The notes beneath the pieces were generated by a model. It did not search any database and had not been told where the DNA came from. It was given only the letters and a program-made list of their open reading frames with translations. From Bacillota bacterium (lineage in GTDB: Bacteria > Bacillota > Clostridia > Acetivibrionales > DSM-1351), in assembly GCA_023444055.1 (NCBI GenBank), contig JAEZRV010000062.1:1-64000 (forward strand): a stretch of DNA of 64,000 bases, in the 5' to 3' direction. Numbering within the stretch: position 1 is the first letter of the stretch; every line of letters begins with the position of its first letter. Position numbers and translations under genes: made by a program. Shown one piece after another: positions 17,647 to 27,290 of the stretch.

Positions 17647-18378
17647 ATGGGCTTATTTAGCAGACTGGGACAAATGTTTAGAGGGTTCTTCGGATTATTT
17701 GTGGGTAATTTGGAAGATAAAAATCCAGAGGCTTTATTTGAAGATATTAAAAATCAGATTGTTAAAGCAAGACGTGAAGCAGAGCAGCAGATAATAGAAA
17801 TTCAAACTAGCGCTGAAATGATTAAGATAGAGATGAAAACGGCTGAAAAAAATTTAAGTGCTATAAAAGCAAGAGTTGAATCTGCACAGAGAGTTGGAGA
17901 TAAAGAACTTTTAGTTGAACTTTTAGTACAGGAAGAAGAATATCAGACTGTATTTGAGACTCACAAGGCTACTTATGAGAATGCGATGGTTCAAGTTGAA
18001 AAGATACGTGAGGACTATAAAATATTTGAGTCTGAGATGAATGCTAAATTAAATGAACTTAAGACCTTAAAGTCTCAAGCAAAAATGGCAAATTTACGTG
18101 AAAATATAAATTCTGTTAATTCTCAGTATACATCTAAAAATAGTCGTATTGGCAGTGTTAATGATAATCTTGACAGAGCTCGTGAAATTGTTAATAAGAA
18201 GACTGCAAGAGCAAATGCAGTGGAGTCTCTCAATCAGGATAATACTGACATGAAGTTAAAGAGGCTTGATATGAATTCTGCAAGAGATAGAGCAAAAGCT
18301 AGAGCAGAAGCTATGTTAGGCGGAGATAATGGTGGATTTGAAGTTAAGGAAAAAACAGAAAATAAGATATCAAATTGA
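17647..18378 (+). CDS. pspA: PspA/IM30 membrane-remodelling protein
   Basis: A 243-aa member of the PspA/Vipp1 family of the ESCRT-III superfamily, which binds the inner face of the membrane and forms polymers that protect it under stress. It begins with a short amphipathic segment (MGLFSRLGQMFRGFFGLF), then KNPEALFEDIKNQIVKARRE and a long coiled coil to about residue 190, then a short helical tail with MNSARDRAKARAEAML. The ATG at 17647 follows GGAGGT seven bases upstream. It lies in a co-directional cluster with a AAA ATPase, a membrane coiled-coil protein, a DUF342 protein and a GAF protein. Confidence 0.88.
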   Translation: MGLFSRLGQMFRGFFGLFVGNLEDKNPEALFEDIKNQIVKARREAEQQIIEIQTSAEMIKIEMKTAEKNLSAIKARVESAQRVGDKELLVELLVQEEEYQTVFETHKATYENAMVQVEKIREDYKIFESEMNAKLNELKTLKSQAKMANLRENINSVNSQYTSKNSRIGSVNDNLDRAREIVNKKTARANAVESLNQDNTDMKLKRLDMNSARDRAKARAEAMLGGDNGGFEVKEKTENKISN

Positions 18379-18403
18379 TTCTAGCTATAATGGGAGCAAA
18401 TAA

Positions 18404-18895
18404 GTGAATAATAATATTCGATATGCTACATTTTCAGATTTGAATAGGATTACCGATATATATAATTGGGCAGTTGAGAATACAACTGCCTCATTTGATA
18501 TTAACTGTCAAACACTAGAACAAAGAGCTGAGTGGTTTGCAAATCATGATGAGAGACATCCTATAATTGTTTGTGAGATTGAAGGCAACGTTGTAGGGTA
18601 TGCTAGTTTATCAGAATACAGAACTAAAGAAGGTTATAAAAGTACTTGTGAGTTGTCTGTTTATATTGATCCTAAGTATCATAATAAGGGAATTGGAAAA
18701 AAATTGATGGTCCAAATAATTAATTTGGGTAAAGAGATTGGATTTCATGTTATAATTTCAGGGATTTGTGCCGACAATAAAGTATGTATTAATTTGCATG
18801 AAAGACTTGGTTTTGTACTTTGTGGACATATGAAAGAAGTAGGTTTTAAATTTGGTATATATTTAGATTGCTTATTTTATCAGCTATTTATTTAA
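18404..18895 (+). CDS. GNAT N-acetyltransferase, PAT-like
   Basis: A 163-aa acetyltransferase of the phosphinothricin-acetyltransferase-like GNAT group. The N-terminus (IRYATFSDLNRITDIYNWAV, then ENTTASFD) and the acetyl-CoA loop HNKGIGKKLM (Q/RxxGxG/A form, about residues 98-107) are typical, as is LHERLGFVLCGHMKEVG near the end. It likely acetylates a small amine or amino-acid analogue. The start is GTG with GGGAG seven bases upstream. It begins 25 bp after pspA and may simply be carried in the operon. Confidence 0.8.
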   Translation: MNNNIRYATFSDLNRITDIYNWAVENTTASFDINCQTLEQRAEWFANHDERHPIIVCEIEGNVVGYASLSEYRTKEGYKSTCELSVYIDPKYHNKGIGKKLMVQIINLGKEIGFHVIISGICADNKVCINLHERLGFVLCGHMKEVGFKFGIYLDCLFYQLFI

Positions 18896-18929
18896 GAATA
18901 TGATAAAATAAAGTTAAGTTGAGGAAAAT

Positions 18930-19763
18930 ATGAACGGAAATTTATTGTTTAGCGCTTTTTTTAGATTTAGGAATTTTGCAACATTAATAGGATGGTGTGC
19001 AATAGTTTATTTACTAAGTGGCACGCAGGAAATTCAATACTTGGATTTAGAATCCGGCAAAATAGCTATTTCAACTCTGATAACCGGTGCTTATGGTTTA
19101 GGAGCTGTAACATACCTTGGATTGGTTATTCAAAGCTTCTTTAGCAATAGCTATAGAGAGGAAGTAAGAATAAAAGAGAAGAAAAAAGAGATAAATATTT
19201 TTAATCGCCAATGTAACAGATTATCAGCCCAGGCAAGGGGGTCAATAACACCTATTCAAAGGCAGAAGTTAAGAAAAATTATGCAGGATAAGGATGATAT
19301 CTTAAATTCTCTAAAACGGGGAGATGAGCGCAGCTATTTGAAAGAGAAAATAGTAGAAAAAAGTTTAAACTTGGTTATATCCTATATTAAGCTTATGACG
19401 AATTACTCCTTAAGAATTAAAGAAATATCGGAATTAAATATTAATGATTTGATGAACAAGATTAATGCAAATCGTAGAAAATTGAGCTTTTTAAAAGACG
19501 AAAGAATGATAGAGGATATTCAAAGTATTATTCAGATGGATGAGAGTACTATCCAAAGGAATAAGGAAGAAAAGAATGAGCTAGAGCGAATAAGTGCTCG
19601 CTTAGATTATATAGAAAGTATGTTAGGAATGTTTAAGCACCAAATTATTTCGAGTATAGAATCAGAAGAAATGGTTGAAAAACTTGAAACAGCTGTAAAT
19701 GAAGCGACAGCACTCGATAGTGTATTACAGGAGCGTAGAAGAAACCAGATAAGATTGCACTAG
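18930..19763 (+). CDS. Two-helix membrane protein with coiled coil
   Basis: A 277-aa protein I do not recognise. Two hydrophobic segments lie near the N-terminus (about 12-32, FATLIGWCAIVYLLSG; and 48-70, ALITG-like ending LGAVTYLGLVIQSFF). The remaining 200 residues are charged and strongly helical with heptad-like runs (about 75-105 and 165-262), so a cytoplasmic coiled coil is expected. It sits 34 bp downstream of the GNAT gene in the PspA cluster. By position it could be a membrane anchor or partner for PspA (inference). Confidence 0.6.
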   Translation: MNGNLLFSAFFRFRNFATLIGWCAIVYLLSGTQEIQYLDLESGKIAISTLITGAYGLGAVTYLGLVIQSFFSNSYREEVRIKEKKKEINIFNRQCNRLSAQARGSITPIQRQKLRKIMQDKDDILNSLKRGDERSYLKEKIVEKSLNLVISYIKLMTNYSLRIKEISELNINDLMNKINANRRKLSFLKDERMIEDIQSIIQMDESTIQRNKEEKNELERISARLDYIESMLGMFKHQIISSIESEEMVEKLETAVNEATALDSVLQERRRNQIRLH

Positions 19764-19830
19764 TTATTTTTTCATAAGTATTTTTGAGTACCAGCATTTG
19801 TAGTTTTTAACACATTTGAGGGGGCATAAC

Positions 19831-21408
19831 ATGGAAAATACGGTTATTTATTCTTCTCCATATATTGAAATAACTAAAAGCGGTGATGGCTTTTACATAC
19901 AATCGTTTAAAAAAGGTTTAAGTGTTGGGGATTTTAATAATATACTAAATTCTCTTCCTGAAATTCAGGTATCTAATTTTGTTGTTATCAAAGAAGCTCT
20001 CGTTTTCGCGCCACAGGAAGCACGTAGATTTGGTACAACAAAAGAAAAAATAAAGGTAGAGATCTCAGGTGATAAATTAAAGGCCTATGTTACTATTAGT
20101 GCGGATAAAAGTGAGTTAGTAGGGTCTGTTATTATTTCCAAAATAGTCGAGAAATTAAATGAAAAGGGTATTATTTACGGAATTAAAAAAGATGCTTTTT
20201 ATAATTTAGTCCCCAATCAACCAATTTTGATTGCTGAGGGAGTATTGCCTATATCAGGTATAGACTCAATAAATAAAATGTATCATTTAAAAGAGGTTAG
20301 ACCAGAAATAAAAGAAGATGGAAATGTAGATCATTACGAATTGAACTTGATAAATATGGTGAAAGAAGGAGAATGGGTAGGGGAAAGAATTGTAGCTACT
20401 GAGGGCGTAGATGGAAGAAATGTATTTGGAGACCCTCTAAAAGCCATGGCAGGTAAAAATTACCCACTTTTATATGATAAGAATTCAGTTAGAGAAGTTG
20501 ATGAAGGCAGTAAAACGGTTCTTTATGCAAAGCGAAGTGGTGCAGTTTTTTTCCAAGGAGAAAGTATCGGAGTATCCAATCATCTTGAAATAGAAGAGAA
20601 TGTTGGTGTTAAAACAGGAAATGTTAATTTTGATGGATTTCTTACAGTTAAAGGAACTGTTGAGGATAACTTTTCTATAGCATCAACAAAGGATATTGAA
20701 ATTCTAAGTGAATATGGCGTGGGAAATGTAAAGGAGATAAAAAGTGAAGAAGGAAATATATATATAAGAGGTGGAATAGTAGGAAAAGGTAAAACAATTA
20801 TAAGATGTAAAAAAAATCTCTATATAAAATATGTTGCCGACGCTGATATATATTGTGATGAAAGTGTACACGTTGGGTTCTATTGTCTAAATAGTAATAT
20901 TACTGCGAAAGAAGTAATTCTTGACTCAATGAAAGGGCAGATAATGGGTGGAACTATTAATGCAGAAGTAAGAGTAGTTACTGCTATAATAGGATCTTCA
21001 AGTGAAAAGAGAACGATAATAAAAGTAAAAGGTTTTGATAGAAATACTTTTAAGGAAGAACTTGATGAGGTATGTAAAAATATAGAGGAGATAAAAGCAG
21101 AAATAAATATGTACAAGCAACAGTTGGCAATTTATTCGAATTCATTTGACTCTTTGAAAACAAGAAAAAATGAGTATGACAAGTTAACTACACGTTACAG
21201 CGAGCTTAAAATTATTCTCCTAGGATATGAAGATGCCAGAAAGAGATTGATTAGTTACCTTAGAACTAAGGGTGAGGGAGAAATATCAATTATAAAAAGA
21301 GCATTTCCTAATTGTATGCTTGAAATTAAAGGTATCCAAAAAGAAATTCAGAAACCAGTAATTAGAGTAAGTTATTATTATAATGAAGGAACTATAAAGG
21401 AAATGTAA
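19831..21408 (+). CDS. DUF342 / FapA-family protein
   Basis: A 525-aa protein of the DUF342 family, often labelled flagellar assembly protein A although no flagellar gene is near. The N-terminal region (about 1-170) is alpha/beta. The central region (about 175-400) has the repeated short strands of a right-handed beta-helix (VKTGNVNFDGFLTVKGTVED, GNIYIRGGIVGKGKTIIRC, INAEVRVVTAIIGSS). A coiled coil covers about 405-480 and a short beta tail follows. ATG at 19831 follows GAGGGGG; an upstream TTG at 19816 is rejected. It lies in the PspA cluster, 45 bp before the GAF gene. Confidence 0.8.
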   Translation: MENTVIYSSPYIEITKSGDGFYIQSFKKGLSVGDFNNILNSLPEIQVSNFVVIKEALVFAPQEARRFGTTKEKIKVEISGDKLKAYVTISADKSELVGSVIISKIVEKLNEKGIIYGIKKDAFYNLVPNQPILIAEGVLPISGIDSINKMYHLKEVRPEIKEDGNVDHYELNLINMVKEGEWVGERIVATEGVDGRNVFGDPLKAMAGKNYPLLYDKNSVREVDEGSKTVLYAKRSGAVFFQGESIGVSNHLEIEENVGVKTGNVNFDGFLTVKGTVEDNFSIASTKDIEILSEYGVGNVKEIKSEEGNIYIRGGIVGKGKTIIRCKKNLYIKYVADADIYCDESVHVGFYCLNSNITAKEVILDSMKGQIMGGTINAEVRVVTAIIGSSSEKRTIIKVKGFDRNTFKEELDEVCKNIEEIKAEINMYKQQLAIYSNSFDSLKTRKNEYDKLTTRYSELKIILLGYEDARKRLISYLRTKGEGEISIIKRAFPNCMLEIKGIQKEIQKPVIRVSYYYNEGTIKEM

Positions 21409-21453
21409 TTTACATTTTAGGATTAACTACTTAACTAATTGGAGGTAATTTAC

Positions 21454-23403
21454 ATGGATTACGATTCTATATTAAAGAGAATAGAAAAGGAGAGAAAGGA
21501 TGAAGCACTTTCTGCAAAACTATACAGATATACAGGGCTAGTGCAGGCAATAGAATTCTTTTCTCAAAGGTTGGTTTTTGATCAAATAGTAGATGCAGCT
21601 TTTGACTTTATCAACGAGTTGTTACTAGTAAAAAAATCAGCTATATATATTCTTGAAAATCATGCTTATGTACCAAAGAAGGTTAAGGGGTTTTCACAAC
21701 ATTTAGAAAATATAGAGCTTTCTATTGAGTTAAACGATCTTGCAATGTATTATGGAAATATTCTTTATGAAAGAGAAAACCTGGTAAAATTTTTAGACCC
21801 AGAGTTAATTGATTTACTTGAAATAAATGCTGTAGTTCCATTAATAATTGAAGATAATCTTTATGGAATTATTGTGTTCCAGAATAGTAATAATAATTTT
21901 GGAGAAGATGATTATATTATTTCTGAGTCTTTGATGAGACTAATTAATACTGCTTTAGAAAATTTTAATAGGTATGAAAAATTATCAAAGGTTAATACAG
22001 AGCTTGATGAAAAGATATTTAATCTATTTGCAATTAATCAATCATCAAAGGTATTGCTCAGCGATTTGAGAATTGATTCATTGTACGATATATCTGTTGA
22101 TGTATTTTCAGAGTTAACTCACAGTAAAATTACAGGATTTATACTTTTTGACGAAAGGCGAGATAGGTACACTTTAAAAAGTTATAAGGATGTATTTTAT
22201 AATGTTAAGGATGCAGATATTAGGCTTATGTTAAAAGGATCTAGCAAAGTAAATCCTAATAAGGTAATAATTAATCTTAAAAACAAGAAGGATTGTGATT
22301 ACTTTAATAGCCTGTTTGAGGAGGATAGTGTTATAGCTAATGATCAACTGAAGCGGCTAGAAGCCTTATATGTTGTATTATTACTTAAAAACCGTCAAAT
22401 CCTCGGGTTTGTTACTCTTAGCGAAACAGTAACAGGGAATGAATATAGCGATAGTATTTTTGAATTAATAGAAAGTTTAGCAGCATCTACTTATACAGCT
22501 ATAACCAATGCAAAACTGTTTGAAACAGTTAATGAACAGAAGGAATTAATTCAGAGGAAATTTGATAAGCTTATTTCTCTTAATTATTTAACGAGAAATA
22601 TTAGTAGTTCAATTAGAATAGAGACTTTACAAGAAATAGCAACTAAAACTTTACAAGTTTCTTTTCATGTTAATAAGGGTGCATTCTGCCTTTATAAAAA
22701 GGAAACAAATGAGTTTGAGCTCTCAAATACTATTAATATTGATAGTTGTAAAGGTAAATTGATAACTCCAAATAAAAAATGGAAGAGAATTTTTGAGGGT
22801 GACTGTGCTTATGCTCTAGGGCAGTCAACAGTTGCTGAGTATATTGGAGAAGAATTTACCGAAGATATAGGTGAAGTACAAGGTGTATTAATAATTCCTA
22901 TATATCTTGATATGATGGAAATTGATGTACTTGGATGTATAATAATATTTGGGTATACAGATACACAGCTTGATAATGAAGAAAATATGCTTATTATTGA
23001 CACTATTGCTGGTAATATAGCTCCAGTGTTAAACAATTTATTGATAATCCAGATGCAGCAGAGATTTACATTACCAAACTACATTGAGTTGTTCAAGAGG
23101 GATTTAAAAGAAGAGGTAACTGATGCTTTAGAGTATAAATTAGAGTTATCTGTTATTCAAATAGAGGATCAAAGGGAATTCTTATTTAAGGGGAATTCTG
23201 CGGTGGAAGGTCTTAAGGAAAATTTTAAAAACGTGTATCCTTTCTCATATAATAATATTTTTATTATTGAGAATAGCGTTAATGAAAATGAAATTATTAA
23301 TAAAATAAAACAATGTACGAAATTCGAAAACATGAAAATAAAGATAATGAAGTTGGGCACAGAGTTTAAGAATTTCGCAGAATTCTTTGAACTTTATAGA
23401 TAA
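21454..23403 (+). CDS. Multi-GAF sensor-like protein
   Basis: A 649-aa cytoplasmic protein with tandem GAF-like domains: about 20-170 (FSQRLVFDQIVDAAFDFINE.. and DNLYGIIVFQNS), 195-355 (DISVDVFSELTHSK.. and NRQILGFVTLSE) and 380-535 (ETLQEIATKTLQVSF.. and DVLGCIIIFGYT), joined by short helices, with a C-terminal alpha/beta tail of about 100 residues. No kinase, GGDEF, EAL or DNA-binding module is visible, so its output is unknown. It could sense a small ligand for the upstream membrane cluster. ATG at 21454 follows GGAGGT. Confidence 0.75.
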   Translation: MDYDSILKRIEKERKDEALSAKLYRYTGLVQAIEFFSQRLVFDQIVDAAFDFINELLLVKKSAIYILENHAYVPKKVKGFSQHLENIELSIELNDLAMYYGNILYERENLVKFLDPELIDLLEINAVVPLIIEDNLYGIIVFQNSNNNFGEDDYIISESLMRLINTALENFNRYEKLSKVNTELDEKIFNLFAINQSSKVLLSDLRIDSLYDISVDVFSELTHSKITGFILFDERRDRYTLKSYKDVFYNVKDADIRLMLKGSSKVNPNKVIINLKNKKDCDYFNSLFEEDSVIANDQLKRLEALYVVLLLKNRQILGFVTLSETVTGNEYSDSIFELIESLAASTYTAITNAKLFETVNEQKELIQRKFDKLISLNYLTRNISSSIRIETLQEIATKTLQVSFHVNKGAFCLYKKETNEFELSNTINIDSCKGKLITPNKKWKRIFEGDCAYALGQSTVAEYIGEEFTEDIGEVQGVLIIPIYLDMMEIDVLGCIIIFGYTDTQLDNEENMLIIDTIAGNIAPVLNNLLIIQMQQRFTLPNYIELFKRDLKEEVTDALEYKLELSVIQIEDQREFLFKGNSAVEGLKENFKNVYPFSYNNIFIIENSVNENEIINKIKQCTKFENMKIKIMKLGTEFKNFAEFFELYR

Positions 23404-23566
23404 TAAGGTTTTGCCCAATTATAAATAATTTGAAAATATAGAAAACTAAGTTTGTGTGAGCTAGAAGCAAAGCATGAACTTGGTTTTACTTATATAAAAT
23501 TCAATTTATAGAATGATAGCTAAATTAATAATTGATTTAATACATAATATAATTAGGGGTGTCTTT

Positions 23567-23971
23567 TTGGATTTATTAGTAGGAACTGACATTATTGAGA
23601 TAGATAGAATAAAGAAAGCTATAGAAAAAAGTAAAGATGGTCGCTTTTTAAATATAGTATTTACATCTAATGAAATAGAATACTGTGAAAACCGGAACGC
23701 TGCAAAGTATGAAAGCTATGCTGTTAGATTTGCAGGTAAAGAGGCAGTATCAAAAGCCTTTGGTACTGGAATTGGTATTAATGCGGCCTTTAATGAAATT
23801 GAGATTTTGAATGATAATTTAGGCAAACCATCTGTTACGTTACATGGAAGGGCAAAGGAGTACTATACGGAGATAGGTGCCTCCGGAATTTCTATTTCCT
23901 TATCTCATTGTAAAGAGTATGCTATTGCGTATGTTTCAATTTTGATTAACGACGAAGGTAGTTTCACGTGA
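23567..23971 (+). CDS. acpS: Holo-[acyl-carrier-protein] synthase
   Basis: AcpS transfers 4'-phosphopantetheine from CoA to the serine of acyl carrier protein. The 134-aa protein shows VGTDIIEIDRIKKAIEK (Mg-binding Asp), FAGKEAVSKAFGTGIG and the C-terminal LSHCKEYAIAYV. The start is taken as TTG at 23567 with AGGGGTG six bases upstream, because family members begin almost directly with xxxGTDIxEIxRI; an ORF extension to 23513 adds unrelated residues. Its stop overlaps the GTG start of the next gene (GTGA). Confidence 0.93.
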   Translation: MDLLVGTDIIEIDRIKKAIEKSKDGRFLNIVFTSNEIEYCENRNAAKYESYAVRFAGKEAVSKAFGTGIGINAAFNEIEILNDNLGKPSVTLHGRAKEYYTEIGASGISISLSHCKEYAIAYVSILINDEGSFT

Positions 23972-23975
23972 AACA
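23960..23975. promoter_or_regulatory. parS: parS centromere site
   Basis: AGTTTCACGTGAAACA matches the bacterial parS consensus TGTTTCACGTGAAACA at 15 of 16 positions, including the full central palindrome GTTTCACGTGAAAC. It spans the acpS stop and the start of the next gene. Chromosomal parS sites bind ParB/Spo0J and cluster near the replication origin. Confidence 0.8.
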
Positions 23976-25110
23976 AGTGTCATTTATACATATTGCAGAT
24001 TTACATCTTGATGCACCTTTTTCATCATTAGGAAATGTAGATAAGGCAAATATCAGAAGGGATGAGCTTTTAAATTGCCTCAATAGTATTATCGAAAGAA
24101 TTATTGCTCATAACATAGAGCTACTAATAATCAGTGGAGACTTTTTTGAAGATAAATGGGTTAAAGGCTCTACAATACTTGCTGTCAAGAACCTGTTTTC
24201 TGAACTTTACAAAACTGAAATAATTATATGTCCAGGAAATCATGATCCATTAAAAGAAAATTCATATTATAAAGCCTCCGAATGGGGAGTTAATGTACAT
24301 ATACTTGATGATTCCCAAAAGGTATTGTATTTGGAAAAATATAATACCTATATTTATAACATGGGTTCTAGAGGAGATGTTAAAAAAGATTATCCTGTTA
24401 TTATTAATAAAGAAATTGTTAGTGATAGGTTTAATATTCTTATTTTCCACGGAACTGTAGATATGCCTTTTGAGGAAGATAATTACAATCCTATAACTTC
24501 AAAAGATATATTTTCATTGGGGATGGATTACGTAGCATTGGGGCATATGCATTGTTATTCACTAATCCAAAATGAGAAAACAGTTATAATTAATCCGGGA
24601 AGTCCTGAACCTCTAGGTTTTGATGAAGAAGGTCAACATGGCATCGTACAGGGAAAAATAATTTTCTCTGATGAAAATAAAAAAAGTGTTGAGACAGAGT
24701 TTATTCCTTTTGCAACTAGACATTACCACAATATTGAGGTCAATATTAGTGAATGTAAAAGCGATGGAGACGTTATTAAAAAAATATATTTATGTACACA
24801 GATCAAAATGTCTTCTTTAGATTTATATAGCATTATATTAAATGGTTTTATTTCAAAGGATTATAGATTAGACATCAAAAAGATATTAGGTGCGTTTGAG
24901 CAAAGTTGTTTTTATATGAAAATAAAAAATCAGACATCAATTCAATTTGATTATGAAAAGTATTTAGAAGATCCAGGAATTAAAGGTGAATTTGTTCGCA
25001 GAATAATGGATATGCAAGAGTCAGAGACTTCAGATACAAGACGTGAAACTTTATTTATGGCATTGCAATATGGGCTTCAGGCTTTAGAAAATGGAAGGGT
25101 AGAACAATGA
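23968..25110 (+). CDS. SbcD/YhaO-like DNA repair exonuclease
   Basis: A 380-aa calcineurin-type metallophosphoesterase. All metal-binding motifs are present: DLHLD (HIADLHLDAP), GDFFED, PGNHDP, FHGTVD and LGHMHCY. After about residue 250 comes a capping region. The next gene, overlapping by four bases (ATGA), encodes the SbcC/YhaN-like ATPase, so the two should form a nuclease-ATPase complex acting on DNA ends or hairpins. The length and partner fit YhaO-YhaN more than classical SbcD. Starts at GTG, translationally coupled to acpS. Confidence 0.87.
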   Translation: MKQVSFIHIADLHLDAPFSSLGNVDKANIRRDELLNCLNSIIERIIAHNIELLIISGDFFEDKWVKGSTILAVKNLFSELYKTEIIICPGNHDPLKENSYYKASEWGVNVHILDDSQKVLYLEKYNTYIYNMGSRGDVKKDYPVIINKEIVSDRFNILIFHGTVDMPFEEDNYNPITSKDIFSLGMDYVALGHMHCYSLIQNEKTVIINPGSPEPLGFDEEGQHGIVQGKIIFSDENKKSVETEFIPFATRHYHNIEVNISECKSDGDVIKKIYLCTQIKMSSLDLYSIILNGFISKDYRLDIKKILGAFEQSCFYMKIKNQTSIQFDYEKYLEDPGIKGEFVRRIMDMQESETSDTRRETLFMALQYGLQALENGRVEQ

Positions 25111-27290
25111 AAATAAACAGGTTTCACGTTAGAGGATTTGGAAAGATAGAAGATTTTGATATAACTCTTTCAAATGAACTAAATGTAATTTATGGTTCTA
25201 ATGAAAGTGGTAAGTCAACTCTTATGGCCTTTATCAAAGCTATATTCTATGGGATAAAGGGTGGAAGAGCTGGCAAAGATGGTGTAATGGCCGACATTAA
25301 ACGATTTAAACCGTGGAGTAATGGCGACTACGGTGGATATATAAATTTTGAGCTTGATAACGGTAAAAGCTACAGAATAGATAGGACTTTTGAAAATGGA
25401 ATTGTTAAACTGTATGACCAACAATATAACGAAATAACAAGCAGTTATGCATCTAGTAAAGATGGAAGTGGTATTGCAGAAAAAATGATTGGGCTAAATG
25501 ATAGCCTTTTTGAAAGAACTGTATATATAAAGCAATTAGGTGCAAGAATTGATAATTCTGCTTCAAAGGATTTAATTGATAGGATATCAAATATCAAACA
25601 AAGCGGTTCTGAAGATATTTCATACAAGAAGGCAGACACTGCTTTGAAGGAAGCTTTGAAGCAACAAGTTGGGACTGATAGAAGTTATACTAGACCTTTA
25701 GATATTATAAATAAACGGCTTGAAGAATTAAATAAAGCGAAATTATTGATTCAAGAAAGAAATAGAAGTTTTGTTGATGCAATGGCTAAAAAGGAAGAAT
25801 TAGCAGTGCAAGTAAATAAACTTTCAGCAAAGGTAAAACTTTTTACTAAATTGTTAGAGTTTTGTGAAGCTAAAGAGAAACTAAAGTTTCATATGGAGAG
25901 GAAGGAAGAAGTCTCATTTCTGAATGAAAGGATTAAGTATTCGCAAAGGGAGATTAATTCTTTAGACAGAGATAAAGCCCTGTTGGAGCAGGATATAGCT
26001 GAAAATTCTGGAAAAATAGCTATGCTTAATAGAGAGTTAGGCACTGATAATGAAAATGCTGATAGAAATTCTGATGAAATATATAAAAAAATAAATAAAC
26101 AAAAAATTGTTAATATAGTTTTTAATATTTGTATTATAGTATCACTTATTGCTGCTTCTGGGGTAAGTTGCTTATCATTTATTCCCCAATTGAGACAGAT
26201 GTTTATTAGGATACCCGCATGGACTCAATTCTTTGATTTATCAGAATTATTTATAGCAGTTTCGGCTGTGATTGCAGTATTTTCCCTAGTTTGCAGATAT
26301 ATGAGCAGCAAACAACTGCAAAAACTGAAAGAGCAGCAAAGAGAATCTTTTGAAAAGAGTAAAAAGCTGAATAGTGAGAAAGATAATTTACAGGAGATAG
26401 ATTACATACTTAAACAACAGTTGGATAGCCTAAATAGCAGGATTACTGCTGAAAAAACTCAATATGAACAGTTGGTTAATAGGCTAGAAAATCATAATTT
26501 TGGTTCTGGGCAAATTGATGTTATTGGATTGGAAAATGATGTTGATAGACTATCAGAAATAATTTTATCACTTAAGTCAGACATTAATGATGATTTGACT
26601 TGTTCGGAAAAGGATTTGTATGAAAAAGTTTTTGAAAATAGCATTTATAACGAATGTACGAAATTAATAGAAATAAAAGAGTTCTTGACAGCTCAGCTTA
26701 CACAGAAGAACATTGAAATAGCTACTGTTGAAGCTGGTCTCAAAAAGATTGACATTATTCAAGAGAACGATTTAATTGATGATGAAATTATGAAATTAAC
26801 ACAGAAAAAGGAGCACCTTGAACAAAGGGGTGAGGCTTTAAGCATAGCGATTAAAACTCTTGAAGAAGCATCTAATGATGTTCAAAAAAAATATATACCA
26901 GTTATGAATAAAGTTTTTAATAGAGCATTTTCTGAATTAACAGCGCAAAAGTATTCTGATGTTAGGGCAGGAGAAAATTTGAGTATAATGATAAGTGACC
27001 CAAGGACTGAAATGATTGTACCAGCGTCTATATTAAGTAGCGGAACTATTGACCAAATATATTTGGCACTTAGGATTGCAATATCTGAGACAGTTCTAAA
27101 AACTAATGAAAGCTTACCATTTATTATGGATGAGCCGTTTGCACAATATGATGATGAGAGAACTGAGAATGCACTTAAGTGTATCTATGATATTATCAAA
27201 AAGCAGCAGGTTATCATATTTACATGCAAACAAAGAGAGGTTGAGTTAATCAGTAGCAAATACCCATGCAAAATACATTCATTGACATAA
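25107..27290 (+). CDS. SbcC/YhaN-like AAA ATPase
   Basis: A 727-aa SMC/Rad50-type ATPase. The N-terminal half-site has KINRFHVRGFGKIEDF and Walker A GSNESGKST (32-40). Long coiled coils cover about 190-320 and 400-620. The C-terminal half-site has the signature LSSGTIDQIYLALRIA and Walker B PFIMDEPFAQYDDERTE. Unusually for SbcC but as in YhaN, two hydrophobic segments lie between the coiled coils (about 335-358 and 376-397), predicting a membrane-attached apex. No zinc-hook CxxC is seen there. It is coupled to the upstream nuclease gene. Confidence 0.85.
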   Translation: MKINRFHVRGFGKIEDFDITLSNELNVIYGSNESGKSTLMAFIKAIFYGIKGGRAGKDGVMADIKRFKPWSNGDYGGYINFELDNGKSYRIDRTFENGIVKLYDQQYNEITSSYASSKDGSGIAEKMIGLNDSLFERTVYIKQLGARIDNSASKDLIDRISNIKQSGSEDISYKKADTALKEALKQQVGTDRSYTRPLDIINKRLEELNKAKLLIQERNRSFVDAMAKKEELAVQVNKLSAKVKLFTKLLEFCEAKEKLKFHMERKEEVSFLNERIKYSQREINSLDRDKALLEQDIAENSGKIAMLNRELGTDNENADRNSDEIYKKINKQKIVNIVFNICIIVSLIAASGVSCLSFIPQLRQMFIRIPAWTQFFDLSELFIAVSAVIAVFSLVCRYMSSKQLQKLKEQQRESFEKSKKLNSEKDNLQEIDYILKQQLDSLNSRITAEKTQYEQLVNRLENHNFGSGQIDVIGLENDVDRLSEIILSLKSDINDDLTCSEKDLYEKVFENSIYNECTKLIEIKEFLTAQLTQKNIEIATVEAGLKKIDIIQENDLIDDEIMKLTQKKEHLEQRGEALSIAIKTLEEASNDVQKKYIPVMNKVFNRAFSELTAQKYSDVRAGENLSIMISDPRTEMIVPASILSSGTIDQIYLALRIAISETVLKTNESLPFIMDEPFAQYDDERTENALKCIYDIIKKQQVIIFTCKQREVELISSKYPCKIHSLT

